From: Acidimicrobiales bacterium
Lineage (GTDB): Bacteria; Actinomycetota; Acidimicrobiia; Acidimicrobiales; Poriferisodalaceae
Length of the DNA: 46,260 bases
Direction: 5' to 3'
NCBI GenBank assembly: GCA_009843525.1
Contig: VYDH01000032.1
Location: 1-46,260, forward strand
Shown: piece by piece, positions 22,375 to 30,727 of the stretch
Layout: each line of letters starts with the position of its first letter
Numbering within the stretch: position 1 is the first letter of the stretch
The notes under the pieces: generated by a model
What the model was told of the DNA's origin: nothing
The model's input: the letters and a program-made list of their open reading frames with translations, nothing else
Databases searched by the model: none
Translations under genes and position numbers: made by a program

Positions 22375-23400
22375 ATGGCGAGACCTGGGCTGGGCCTGCT
22401 GCTGGGCTTCGAGGACACGATGGCTGACTTCGTGGAGCTGGCCCGTGAGGGCGAAGCCGCCGGGATGGAGTCGATGTACACCGTGGAGGCCGGACGCAGC
22501 GCCTTCGTCTCCGCGGCAGCCGTGATCGCTGCCACCGAGCGGGTCACCGTGGGCACCTACATCGCCAATGCGTATGCCCGCGAACCGTGGTTGACCGCAA
22601 TCGCAGCTCGGGACCTCGACGAGATGAGCGGCGGACGGTTCACGCTCGGCCTCGGCACCGGCAATCGGCACTTCAACGACTGGTACATGGGAATCGACGA
22701 CTTCCGGCCGCTGGGCAAGCTGCGCGACTACATCCAGATCGTGCGCAGCGCCGTGGCCGGCCGGGCGGGGGAGCCGGTGCGCTATGAGGGTGATCACCAC
22801 CGCATCCGCTGGCGGGCCTCCTGGGAGCCCACACGTCCGTCGATTCCCGTCTACCTGTCGGCCTCTGGACCCAAGATGGTCCGCCTGGCAGGTGAGGTAG
22901 CCGACGGTGTCGGCGTCGGTGTGATGTCGTCGGCGGAGTTCATGCGCAACATCGTCCGGCCCGCGGCGCAGCAGGCCGCCGGCGAGGCAGGCCGCGACCC
23001 CGCCGGCGTGGGTTTCCTGATGGGCTCCTTCCTCAGCGTCAACGAGGACGAGGAGCTCGCTCGCAACGCCGCCAAGGCCACCATCTGCGGGCTGTTCCAC
23101 CCCGTGCCGCACCCCTACTACGACTCGCAGCTGCGCCAGCTCGGCTACGACGAATTCGCCGATGCTGCTTCACGGCTCATGCCAGAGGGTCAGATTCGCG
23201 AAGCGATCGGCTTGGTGCCCGACGAGGTGGTCGACACCATGACGATCACCGGGACGCCCGCCCAATGCGCTGACCGCATCTCCGACTACAGCGGCCTGAC
23301 AGCGGAGATCATCCTGTTCCGGGTGCCCCAGCGCACCGATTCACCCGGACTAGCGGGCTACGAGTCTCTGTTCGAGGTCGTCTCGCTCGCCGGAGCGTGA
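22375..23400 (+). CDS. LLM-class F420-dependent oxidoreductase
   Basis: 341-aa luciferase-like TIM barrel: G-L-G-L-L-L-G-F-E at the first strand, R-V-T-V-G-T-Y-I-A-N, then L-D-E-M-S-G-G-R-F-T-L-G-L-G-T-G and S-G-P-K-M-V-R-L-A-G-E-V-A-D-G-V. The pattern is that of F420-dependent actinobacterial members, though FMN use cannot be excluded. Substrate unknown. Ribosome site GAGAGGAA. Followed 69 bp later by the dehydratase/isomerase-like selenoprotein candidate on the same strand. Confidence 0.87.
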   Translation: MARPGLGLLLGFEDTMADFVELAREGEAAGMESMYTVEAGRSAFVSAAAVIAATERVTVGTYIANAYAREPWLTAIAARDLDEMSGGRFTLGLGTGNRHFNDWYMGIDDFRPLGKLRDYIQIVRSAVAGRAGEPVRYEGDHHRIRWRASWEPTRPSIPVYLSASGPKMVRLAGEVADGVGVGVMSSAEFMRNIVRPAAQQAAGEAGRDPAGVGFLMGSFLSVNEDEELARNAAKATICGLFHPVPHPYYDSQLRQLGYDEFADAASRLMPEGQIREAIGLVPDEVVDTMTITGTPAQCADRISDYSGLTAEIILFRVPQRTDSPGLAGYESLFEVVSLAGA

Positions 23401-23469
23401 GATCGTTGCCGTGGAGCCGCTGGAATCGAGCCAGGGCTAGCGTCGGGACAGCTTGTCGAAAGGGATCCG

Positions 23470-24933
23470 ATGCTGTCTGACCGCAGCCTGGGATGGCTTC
23501 GCTACCTCGACCGCAAGGCCCACACCCCTGACGACTGGTCGCGCAGCGGCCAGCCGCACCCGCACTGGGACGACCGATCCGATCCGCCCATGGCCAGCTG
23601 GCATCGCTTCGATCTCGTCGACTCGTCCTACGCCCTCGGTCTGATGGCTCACCGCACCCCTGCGTGGACGGAGCGCTACGTCGCCGTGTTGGACCAGCTC
23701 ATCGAACGCCATACGGGCTGGTGGTCGGCGTCCGACTGGCTCACCCAATTCGGCCCTGACCCGGACCGGGCGAGCTACCCCGACGCCTACCGGCCATTCA
23801 TCCCTCGCCATCTGTGGGGCGACTACGACGTGCCCGGCTGGACGGCCAATGGCATCGAGCCGTGGGGCATCCAGATGGACCCCGTCGCTGCCGACGGCAT
23901 GCTCTTCTACAAGGGCTTCTTCTTGGTGCTGCTCGGCATACGCGAGATGATCGCTGCCGAGAGCCGCTGGAACGAGCCGTTCGACATGATCCGCGACGGC
24001 GAGCACACGTTCACGTGGGCTCACTCGGAGATTGCCGCTCACCTGCGGCGGCAGTGGCTGGCCGCCCCGATCGGCTGCCACTGAGAGAACACCAAGATCT
24101 GGCCGTTCTGACTGGCCGGAGCCGGCCTCGGTCTGAGGCTTCACGACAACCGCTACGGCACCGACCACCACCCCGCTGCGTTCGACCCATGGTGGGAATA
24201 CGCCCGCGAGCACTACTTGGACCTGGTGGGCGAGGCCGAGCCCACGAGCACCACGATGTACTACGACCCACAGATCGACGTGCATCACCGTCTGCCAGTG
24301 CGAGCCGCGCTGACCACGGCGTTCTACGTGGCGCCCCAGCAGGCCGACGAGGCCCGGCGCCTGTTCGACGCGGCCTGCCGGTCGGCACGGCTCGACCTGG
24401 ACCTCGACCTGCCGCTGATTGCCGGCCGCGGGATCCCCTCATCGTTGCTGTTGGCCCGCGAGTGGGGCATGACCGACCTCGAAGAGCGGCTGGCAGCGGC
24501 CGTCGAAGCGTCCTACGAGCCGACCTGGGACCACGACCGGGGAGAGTTCACCTGGGGCATGGGGTTGAACGAGGAGTACCCCCGAGGCCAGTTCAACGCC
24601 TTCTTGGCCGCCGCTGAAGCCTGCGGGCCCCAGCGTTGGACAACGCTGTCAGCAGCGCCCTTGCAGCGCTGCCCGCAGGTGGTCGACGTCGACTTCCCCC
24701 GTGTTGCCTTGCGCCAGGCCGAATGGGCCGGCAGCACGCTGAAGCTCGGCTTGGCGCCGTTGCACGAGAATCCGACACAGACGACGACGTTCAGGGTCGT
24801 TGGATCCGAGGCCGGACCATGGCGGATCACGGGACCCGAAAGCGCCACCGTCACCCAGACCGATCACGGCCTAGTGGTCGATACGCCTCTCGTGACGGCC
24901 AAGATCGAACTGGCTCCTGCGGCTGTCGCATAG
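23470..24933 (+). CDS. Linalool dehydratase/isomerase-like protein with two predicted selenocysteines
   Basis: One reading frame of 487 residues, interrupted only by TGA codons at 24082-24084 (residue 205) and 24109-24111 (residue 214). Read through, the region is G-C-H-U-E-N-T-K-I-W-P-F-U-L-A-G, followed by L-R-L-H-D-N-R-Y-G-T-D. In linalool dehydratase/isomerase the same stretch, as I recall it, is G-I-V-C-E-P-D-N-Y-F-V-Q-C-N-S, with the two catalytic cysteines nine apart. Both TGAs thus sit on those cysteines with no gap in the alignment. Other family features: Y-L-D near residue 13, S-S-Y-A-L-G-L, and F-Y-K-G (the family His after Y-K-G is Phe here). SECIS-like hairpins follow each TGA. 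AAAGGG precedes the ATG. A pseudogene is the alternative, less likely because everything else is intact. Confidence 0.85.
24098..24120 (+). promoter_or_regulatory. SECIS-like hairpin for first TGA (Sec205)
   Basis: 7-bp stem (TCTGGCC with GGCCGGA, one G-T wobble) and a 9-nt apical loop GTTCTGACT. The loop begins 20 nt after the first TGA and with G-T, meeting the usual bacterial SECIS rules (loop G early, about 16-37 nt from the UGA). The second TGA lies inside this loop. A competing fold pairs 24114-24119 with 24122-24127. Confidence 0.6.
24125..24139 (+). promoter_or_regulatory. SECIS-like hairpin for second TGA (Sec214)
   Basis: Perfect 5-bp stem GCCTC/GAGGC closing the loop GGTCT. The loop begins exactly 18 nt (six codons) after the second TGA. 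From memory, E. coli fdhF has the same loop GGUCU at the same distance, with the G and U read by SelB. It can fold at the same time as the first hairpin. Confidence 0.72.
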
Positions 24934-24967
24934 TTCTGTTCAGCAGGCTCTGACGGGCGACACGCCG

Positions 24968-24987
24968 GAGCCCGAGACGACGGGCTC
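24968..24987. terminator. Hairpin between convergent genes
   Basis: GAGCCCG-AGACGA-CGGGCTC, a perfect 7-bp stem with 6-nt loop, between the stops of the dehydratase/isomerase-like gene and the convergent aminotransferase, whose stop overlaps it. Likely bidirectional terminator; no long T-run. Confidence 0.55.
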
Positions 24988-25891
24988 AGTAGTTGATCGG
25001 CGTCGTCCAGCGGGGGTCGTCGTGGGCGTTCCAGTAGGCCTGACGGAGCTGCATCGTGATCGGGCCGGGCGTGCCGTCGCCGAGCGGCTGACCGTCGATC
25101 ATCGTGACGGGCATGACGCCGCCGGCCGTACTGGTCATGAACGCTTCGTCTGCACGGCCGGCATCGGCGACCGGGATGGGGGCCACGTGGGTGGTCAGAC
25201 CCTGCTCGGCGGCCAAGTCGAGGACGGTCCGGCGAGTGATGCCCTCCAGCACCCCTGCGTCGGGCGTGTACAGCTGGCCGTCGGCAACGAGGAAGATGTT
25301 GAAGCCGGGACCCTCGGTGAGGTTCCCGTCGAGGTCGGGTAGCACGACCACGCTGCCGCCTCGTTCGTGGGCCTCGAAGGCGCCGCGGGTCAGGTCGCCC
25401 CAATGGAAGTTCTTGACCGTCGGGTCCACCGATGCAGTCGGGATGCGCACGGTGTCCTGGGCGATGATCAGGTGCGAGCCCGCCTCTTGCTTGTCGGGCT
25501 CGACGATCCAGATGTACGGGATGGCATAGGCGTAGAACCGGTTCTGGAACGACCACGGGCTGCGGCTGTCTCGGCTCGGCCGACCCCGTGTCGTGATCAT
25601 GTCGACGTAGGACTCGCGCAGCCCTGATTTACGCACGCACTCGGTGAGGATCTCGGTGATCTGCTCACGGTCGAGATCGAGGTCCATCTGGAGGCTCTTC
25701 ATGCTGCGCTCGAAGCGGTCCAGGTGAGCGTCGAGCCGGAAGAACTTGCCGTTCCACACGGCGACGACGTCGTAGGTCACATCCGAGCGGCTGAAGCCCA
25801 CGTCGAGCAGCGAGATCTTGGCGTCACGGATGGGCACGTACTCGCCGTCAACCCAGGCGCAGCCTCGGCTGAAGGGATTCTCATCGGACAT
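24986..25891 (-). CDS. Class IV (branched-chain-like) aminotransferase
   Basis: 301-aa PLP enzyme of fold type IV. The N-terminal V-G-F-S-R-S-D-V-T-Y-D-V segment, the PLP lysine K160 in T-V-K-N-F-H-W-G-D-L, and L-T-E-G-P-G-F-N-I-F-L-V with the later T-S-T-A-G-G-V-M-P-V are all typical. The family includes branched-chain, D-amino acid and (R)-selective amine transaminases; the substrate cannot be set here. It starts 12 bp after the stop of the redoxin selenoprotein candidate, so the two form an operon. Confidence 0.87.
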   Translation of the reverse strand: MSDENPFSRGCAWVDGEYVPIRDAKISLLDVGFSRSDVTYDVVAVWNGKFFRLDAHLDRFERSMKSLQMDLDLDREQITEILTECVRKSGLRESYVDMITTRGRPSRDSRSPWSFQNRFYAYAIPYIWIVEPDKQEAGSHLIIAQDTVRIPTASVDPTVKNFHWGDLTRGAFEAHERGGSVVVLPDLDGNLTEGPGFNIFLVADGQLYTPDAGVLEGITRRTVLDLAAEQGLTTHVAPIPVADAGRADEAFMTSTAGGVMPVTMIDGQPLGDGTPGPITMQLRQAYWNAHDDPRWTTPINY

Positions 25892-25903
25892 CGAACTCTC
25901 CTG

Positions 25904-27085
25904 TCATTGGTCGTCAACGACCGAGTCGTCCGCGGCGCGGCGGTCAATCAGTCGCTGGAAATGCTGTGCGCCGTTCATGGCCGGCACCCGGCCCACTCCG
26001 GGGCCCATGTCGCCGAGCACCGGGAAGCCGGCCTCCACGCGGAAGCTGAACGGCATGGACTCGGGAAGGAAGCACTCGGTGTCGTCGCAGGCCTGCCAGC
26101 GAACCCGACCGCTGATCGTGACGAAGCGCCCGTCGTCGTCCTTCTGCATCTTCCGTGCGTTCTGCGTCACGGGCAGCCGCAGCACCACGTCCCCCTCGTA
26201 CACCTGCAGCGTCTCGCCCGATCCGGCCAGCGTCAGAGGCGATGTCGGCGGCGCCATCGGTTCGTAGGACAGGATCCCGTCGAGGTCGTCGAGCTCGATC
26301 GCTGCGGCCACGAGCCCGTCGGGCACCGGCTCGTCGTACAGGTGCTGGCCTTCGGGAACCCGGAACGTGGCGACGATCTGGCGGGTGACGCCCATCGGCA
26401 GCCGATCGCCATCGATCCGCACGTCCGCCGAGACCCGGCCGGCAGGCTGTTCGTCGCTCGGGGCCGGAACCTCGAACTCATGGCCGAGTGCCGCCGCCAG
26501 CAGCTGCTCGGGACCGGAGCGCACAGCGAAGTTGTGCTCGAAGAACTTGGCCACGATGACCCCGTCGGCATCGATGACGTACGACCCGGGAAACGGAAGG
26601 CCGTACCACGGGTGATCATCCGGCGGGATCAGCGTGTTCAGGATCCCGAACGACCTGATCACCTCGCTGTCGGGGTCCGACAGCATCGTGAACGTCGTGT
26701 CATGCGCCTTTGCGTAGTCGGCCAGCGCGTCGGGCTCGTCATAGCTCAGCGCATACAGCCGGACGCCCGCCGCCCGGTAGGCCTCCATGCCTCGTTCCAG
26801 CTCGACCAGCTGGGTCCGGCATGGGGGTCACCACACTGCGGAGCGGTAGAACACCACCACTGCTGGTTGGCCGGCCCGGTCGGCATGCACGTCGACTAGG
26901 CGCCCGGACTGATCTGTCGCAACGATGTCCGGCAAGCGCGATCCCACCTCGGGGCCGGTCGGGAAGTCGCTCAGCGGGATACGGCGACTCCCATTCCCCG
27001 GCGGCTCGGGCATGTTGAAGCCCTCCGCGTCCTCGAAGTACGGACCATCCGAGGGCCCGCCTCGGGTGTCGACCTGGATGTCCAT
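25904..27085 (-). CDS. Redoxin with DsbD-like C-terminal domain, predicted selenoprotein
   Basis: 393-residue frame broken only by a TGA at 26830-26828 (residue 86). Read through, the motif is V-V-V-F-Y-R-S-A-V-W-U-P-P-C-R-T-Q-L-V-E-L, a thioredoxin/peroxiredoxin active site in which the first Cys of W-C-P-P-C is TGA. The redoxin domain (~45-210) continues with L-S-D-P-D-S-E-V-I and P-G-S-Y-V-I-D-A-D-G-V-I. The C-terminal ~150 residues resemble the DsbD alpha domain, with W-Q-A-C-D-D-T-E-C-F-L-P carrying a Cys pair. GGAG stands before the ATG at 27085. A SECIS-like hairpin lies 20 nt after the TGA. Expected role: thiol/selenol reductase or peroxidase. It is the second TGA-containing gene within 3 kb, which argues against chance mutation. 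Confidence 0.87.
26797..26813 (-). promoter_or_regulatory. SECIS-like hairpin of the redoxin gene
   Basis: On the minus strand, a perfect 6-bp stem CCAGCT/AGCTGG with loop GGTCG. The loop begins 20 nt after the in-frame TGA. Its G-G-T-C start is shared with the second hairpin of the dehydratase/isomerase-like gene, as expected if one SelB reads them. Confidence 0.7.
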
Positions 27086-27147
27086 CGCCTGCTCCGATCA
27101 TGCGGCGTGCGGTGCCGATCATTGCATGCCGGGGCTACGTTGCGGCC

Positions 27148-29403
27148 GTGGCAGACACTCCATTCAGCGGCCGGCGCGAGGACGAACCGCTGCTGCGCGG
27201 CCAGAGCACCTACATCGACGGGCTCGATGTCCCCGAGCTGGCGGGCGCAGCGCAAGCCGTGTTCGTGCGGTCAGCAGAGGCACATGCACGTCTTGCCTCT
27301 GTCGATGTCACAGAGGCCCGGACGGCGGACGGGGTGATCGCCGTGTACCTCGGGCCCGAGGTGGACGGCTGGCCGTTCCCGCCCCGGCTGCCGTCGATGA
27401 ACCGGGACCTGTGGCGGCCGCTCATGGCCTATGACACTGTTCGCTTCGTCGGCGAGCCCATCGCCCTGGTGATCGCCGAGACCCGTGCCGCTGCGGTGGA
27501 CGCCGCCGAGCTGGTGATCGTCGACTACGAGCCGTTGCCGCCCGTCGTCAACCTTGATGCCAGCCTCCGCGGCGGGACCCTGCTGCATGAGCACGCCGGC
27601 ACCAACGTCGCCCTGGCTTGGGAGCTCGACCCAGTTCCCGACGACGTGTGGGACGGCTGTGACGTGACCGTCGAGTTCGACCTGACGCATCCCCGGCTCG
27701 GCCCCCACCCGATCGAACCGCTCGCCGGTGCATCAAGCTGGGGTGCCGACGGGCGCTGCACGGCGTGGGTGTGCTCGCAGCGGCCGGCAGGCGCCAAGCA
27801 CGTCATCGAAACACTGCTCGGCCTCGAGCCGGGAACGGTGCGCGCCATCTCGCCCGATGTCGGCGGCGGCTTCGGCGCCAAGGGGGGCTGGGGCTGCTAT
27901 CCCGAAGACGTCGTGGTCGCTTGGGCGGCGCGCGATATCGGACGGCCGATTCGCTGGGCGCAGACCCGCTCCGAGGCATCCCTGGCCATGGGCCACGGGC
28001 GGGCGTCACGTCACCGCGTCCGCATCGGCGGCAACCGCTACGGCACAATCGTGGCGTACGCCGTCGACGCGCTGCAGGACAGCGGCGCCTACCCGGCGAT
28101 GGGCACCAACGTCACCAACAACCTGCGCAACAGCGGCACTGGCGTCTATGACATCGAGCATGCAACGCTTCGAGGAACGTCGGTGGTCACCAACACGACG
28201 CCCACGGTGGCGTTTCGGGGCGCAGGCCGGCCCGAGGCGGCCTGTTCCATCGAACGGGCAGTCGACCGATTCGCTCAGGCCATCGGCCGTGACCCGCTCG
28301 AAGTACGCCTCGCCAACCTCGTGCCGCCCGAACGGTTTCCCTACCGCACCGCGGTCGGAGCCACCTACGACAGCGGCGACTACCCCAAGGCGCTGCGATT
28401 GGCTGCAGAGCTGGCTGACTATGCGGGACTGCGGGCCGAGCAGGCTGATCGACGGGCAGACGGCGGCAGCGAGACGCTTCTGGGCATCGGCGTGAGCTGC
28501 ACCACCGAGGTCACCGGCGGCGGCGAGGGGGAGCGGGCGACCGCCCAACTGGCGGCCGACGGCAGCGTCGACGTGGTGGTCGGCACCTCGCCCCACGGGC
28601 AGGGCCACGAGACGACGTTCGCCCCGGTGGTGGCCGAGCAGTTGGGCCTCGACGTCGACCTGATCACGATCTCCCACGACGACTCCGATCGCTCGCCCGT
28701 CGGCGGGGGCACGATCGGGTCGCGTTCAGCGCAGCTCGGCGGCGCAGCCGCCCACGGAGCGGCCCTTGACTTGGTGGCGGCCGCCCGCGAGCGTGCTGCC
28801 GAGCTGCTCGAAGCCGATCCAGACGATGTCACGCTCGATACCGATCGCGGGCTGTTCCACGTCGTAGGCACGCCGGCTCGGTCTCTCGGCTGGGCCGACC
28901 TGGGCGAACTGAGCGTGCACCACCATTTCCGGCCTGAAGGCGGGGCCGGATCGTTCTCATTCGGTGCCTGCGTGGCCGCAGTGGAAGTAGACCCCTCAAC
29001 CGGCGCGGTGCAGGTGCGCCGGCTGCTGAGCGTTGACGACGCCGGCGTGATCCTGCAGCCGGTGCTGGCTCACGGCCAGGTGCACGGCGGTCTGGCGCTG
29101 GCTGTGGGCGCGGCGCTGTACGAGGAGATGTTCTACGACGACGACGGCATCCCGATGACGGTAGGGCTCGCCGACTACGCCATGCCGTCCGCAGCGGAGC
29201 TGCCGTTCTTCGAGAGCCACGAGACGGTGACGCCGTCGCCCCTCAACCCGTTGGGCGCCAAGGGCATCGGTGAGTCGGGGACCGTGGTTGCCACCCCGGC
29301 GATCCACAGTGCAGTGCTCGATGCCTTGGCGCCGTTCGGCGTCGAGCATCTGGATCTACCTCTGACTCCCGAGCGAATCTGGCGCGCTCTGCAGGAGAGC
29401 TGA
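27148..29403 (+). CDS. Xanthine/aldehyde oxidase-family molybdenum-binding subunit
   Basis: 751-aa large subunit of the molybdenum hydroxylase family: R-R-E-D-E-P-L-L-R-G at the N-terminus, G-G-G-F-G-A-K-G-G-W, A-F-R-G-A-G-R-P-E-A, and the C-terminal G-A-K-G-I-G-E-S-G-T with the catalytic Glu. The A-F-R-G-A-G-R motif is that of aldehyde/xanthine-type enzymes, not the A-Y-R-C-S-F-R of true CO dehydrogenase. I prefer the GTG at 27148; an ATG at 27100 is the alternative and would leave 14 bp to the divergent redoxin start. No FAD or 2Fe-2S subunit gene is adjacent, so it is an orphan here. Confidence 0.86.
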   Translation: MADTPFSGRREDEPLLRGQSTYIDGLDVPELAGAAQAVFVRSAEAHARLASVDVTEARTADGVIAVYLGPEVDGWPFPPRLPSMNRDLWRPLMAYDTVRFVGEPIALVIAETRAAAVDAAELVIVDYEPLPPVVNLDASLRGGTLLHEHAGTNVALAWELDPVPDDVWDGCDVTVEFDLTHPRLGPHPIEPLAGASSWGADGRCTAWVCSQRPAGAKHVIETLLGLEPGTVRAISPDVGGGFGAKGGWGCYPEDVVVAWAARDIGRPIRWAQTRSEASLAMGHGRASRHRVRIGGNRYGTIVAYAVDALQDSGAYPAMGTNVTNNLRNSGTGVYDIEHATLRGTSVVTNTTPTVAFRGAGRPEAACSIERAVDRFAQAIGRDPLEVRLANLVPPERFPYRTAVGATYDSGDYPKALRLAAELADYAGLRAEQADRRADGGSETLLGIGVSCTTEVTGGGEGERATAQLAADGSVDVVVGTSPHGQGHETTFAPVVAEQLGLDVDLITISHDDSDRSPVGGGTIGSRSAQLGGAAAHGAALDLVAAARERAAELLEADPDDVTLDTDRGLFHVVGTPARSLGWADLGELSVHHHFRPEGGAGSFSFGACVAAVEVDPSTGAVQVRRLLSVDDAGVILQPVLAHGQVHGGLALAVGAALYEEMFYDDDGIPMTVGLADYAMPSAAELPFFESHETVTPSPLNPLGAKGIGESGTVVATPAIHSAVLDALAPFGVEHLDLPLTPERIWRALQES

Positions 29404-29430
29404 GTCGACCGTTTCAGACGGAGAGCGATC

Positions 29431-29446
29431 CGCCGCGTGCGCGGCG
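29431..29446. terminator. GC hairpin between convergent genes
   Basis: CGCCGCG-TG-CGCGGCG, a perfect 7-bp inverted repeat in the 50-bp gap between the molybdenum-enzyme stop and the convergent LLM gene stop. Probable bidirectional terminator or transcription block. Confidence 0.5.
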
Positions 29447-29452
29447 CAGCTG

Positions 29453-30664
29453 TCAGTCGGCGTCAGCGCCGACGCGGGGGGTGAAGCCCGACTTGGGTGT
29501 GCCGGCGCCCTTCAGGGCTGCGGCGGCCCGCTCGTTCTCGAAGATCTTCGACAGGATCGCCTTGCCCGCCCGGTCGAAGTACTCCCGGTGGTCGATCACA
29601 AATTCTTTCGATTCTTGCATCGGCGCGATCTGGCCTCGGATCGCAGGAATGACATAGCGAGCAATGAGATCCCAGCTGCGGAACATGGCTTCGGGGTCGG
29701 CCCAGTCGTTGACGAATCCCATCATCACGCCGAATCCACCGGTGATCTCCTGCATCCGCAAGATGTTCTCGATGAGGTCGTCGGGCGTGCCGATGACCCC
29801 AGCGGCGGTGTCTGGGTCGGCGTAGAAGTCGATGGCGTCTGCGGTTGAGGCGAGGCGCTCGAGGCCGGGACGCTGCAGCGTGTCGACGTTGTATTCGTTG
29901 TGCCAACGAAGCAGCCCGTGCTCGACGTCGCGCCGTGCCTGATCTCGCGTCGGCGCAACGTGGAAGTTGAACATGACCCGCCAGTCGGCGCGGTCCACGA
30001 TTTGATCGTGCTTGGCCGCTGCCTCCTCGGCGAAGCTCCACTGCAGCGGCAGCGATGCCAGCCCTTCGGTGGACATCGATCCGATCGACAGGACGCCCAT
30101 GCCGTACTTGCCGGCGATCGTCATGCCAGACGGGCTGATCATCGACGCCGTCACCATCGGGATCTCGTGCTGGTACGGCAGGATTTGCAGCTTGGCGTCG
30201 TACACCGAGAACCAGTCGCACTCGTAGGTGAACCGTTCCCCGCCGGCCAGCAGGCGCTTGATGACCGGGATGGCTTCGTCTTGGCGGTCGCGCAGCAGCA
30301 TCGGGTCGATGCCGAGCGTGTGGGCATCGGACGGCAGCGCACCGGGGCCGGTTCCCAGCATGGCCCTGCCGAAACTCATGTGGTCGAGCTGGACGATGCG
30401 CTGGGCGACGTGGAAGGGGTGGTGGTAGGGGATGGATGTGACGCCCGTGCCCAGCTTGATGCGGCCCGTGCGCATTGCGGCGCCAGCCAGGAACATCTCG
30501 GGCGAACCGATGGTCTCCCAGCCGGTCGAGTGGTGCTCGCCGCACCAGAACTCGTCGTAGCCCAACCGGTCGAGGTGCGCGACGAGGTCGAGATCTCGCT
30601 GCAGCTGCAGTGTGGGACTCTCGCCGAGCGGGTGGTGGGGGGCCAGGAACGCTGCGAACTTCAC
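29453..30664 (-). CDS. LLM-class flavin monooxygenase (limonene-monooxygenase-like)
   Basis: 403-aa luciferase-like protein: F-L-A-P-H-H-P-L-G-E-S-P-T-L at the start, W-C-G-E-H-H-S-T-G-W, L-G-T-G-V-T-S-I-P-Y-H-H-P-F, and G-T-G-P-G-A-L-P-S-D. The N-terminal pattern resembles limonene 1,2-monooxygenase-type proteins; many relatives are uncharacterised. A reduced-flavin monooxygenase acting on a hydrophobic substrate is likely. Terpene-like chemistry would fit the nearby dehydratase/isomerase-like gene, but that link is inference. Convergent with the molybdenum enzyme. Confidence 0.82.
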   Translation of the reverse strand: MKFAAFLAPHHPLGESPTLQLQRDLDLVAHLDRLGYDEFWCGEHHSTGWETIGSPEMFLAGAAMRTGRIKLGTGVTSIPYHHPFHVAQRIVQLDHMSFGRAMLGTGPGALPSDAHTLGIDPMLLRDRQDEAIPVIKRLLAGGERFTYECDWFSVYDAKLQILPYQHEIPMVTASMISPSGMTIAGKYGMGVLSIGSMSTEGLASLPLQWSFAEEAAAKHDQIVDRADWRVMFNFHVAPTRDQARRDVEHGLLRWHNEYNVDTLQRPGLERLASTADAIDFYADPDTAAGVIGTPDDLIENILRMQEITGGFGVMMGFVNDWADPEAMFRSWDLIARYVIPAIRGQIAPMQESKEFVIDHREYFDRAGKAILSKIFENERAAAALKGAGTPKSGFTPRVGADAD

Positions 30665-30727
30665 CGTCGGGACCCTACCGAGGCAGAACCGTCACCGACA
30701 TGGGCGACCCGGTGCTCACTGACGCCG

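Noticed and set aside
24082..24111. Pseudogene reading of the dehydratase/isomerase-like gene
   Set aside because: Both stops are TGA, sit exactly on catalytic cysteines, and are followed by SECIS-like hairpins. No frameshift or other stop occurs, and a second nearby gene shows the same pattern.
26828..26830. Two separate genes (26828-27085 and 25904-26788) instead of one redoxin
   Set aside because: They are in the same frame. The junction spells the W-x-P-P-C active site, and a redoxin domain is only complete when joined.
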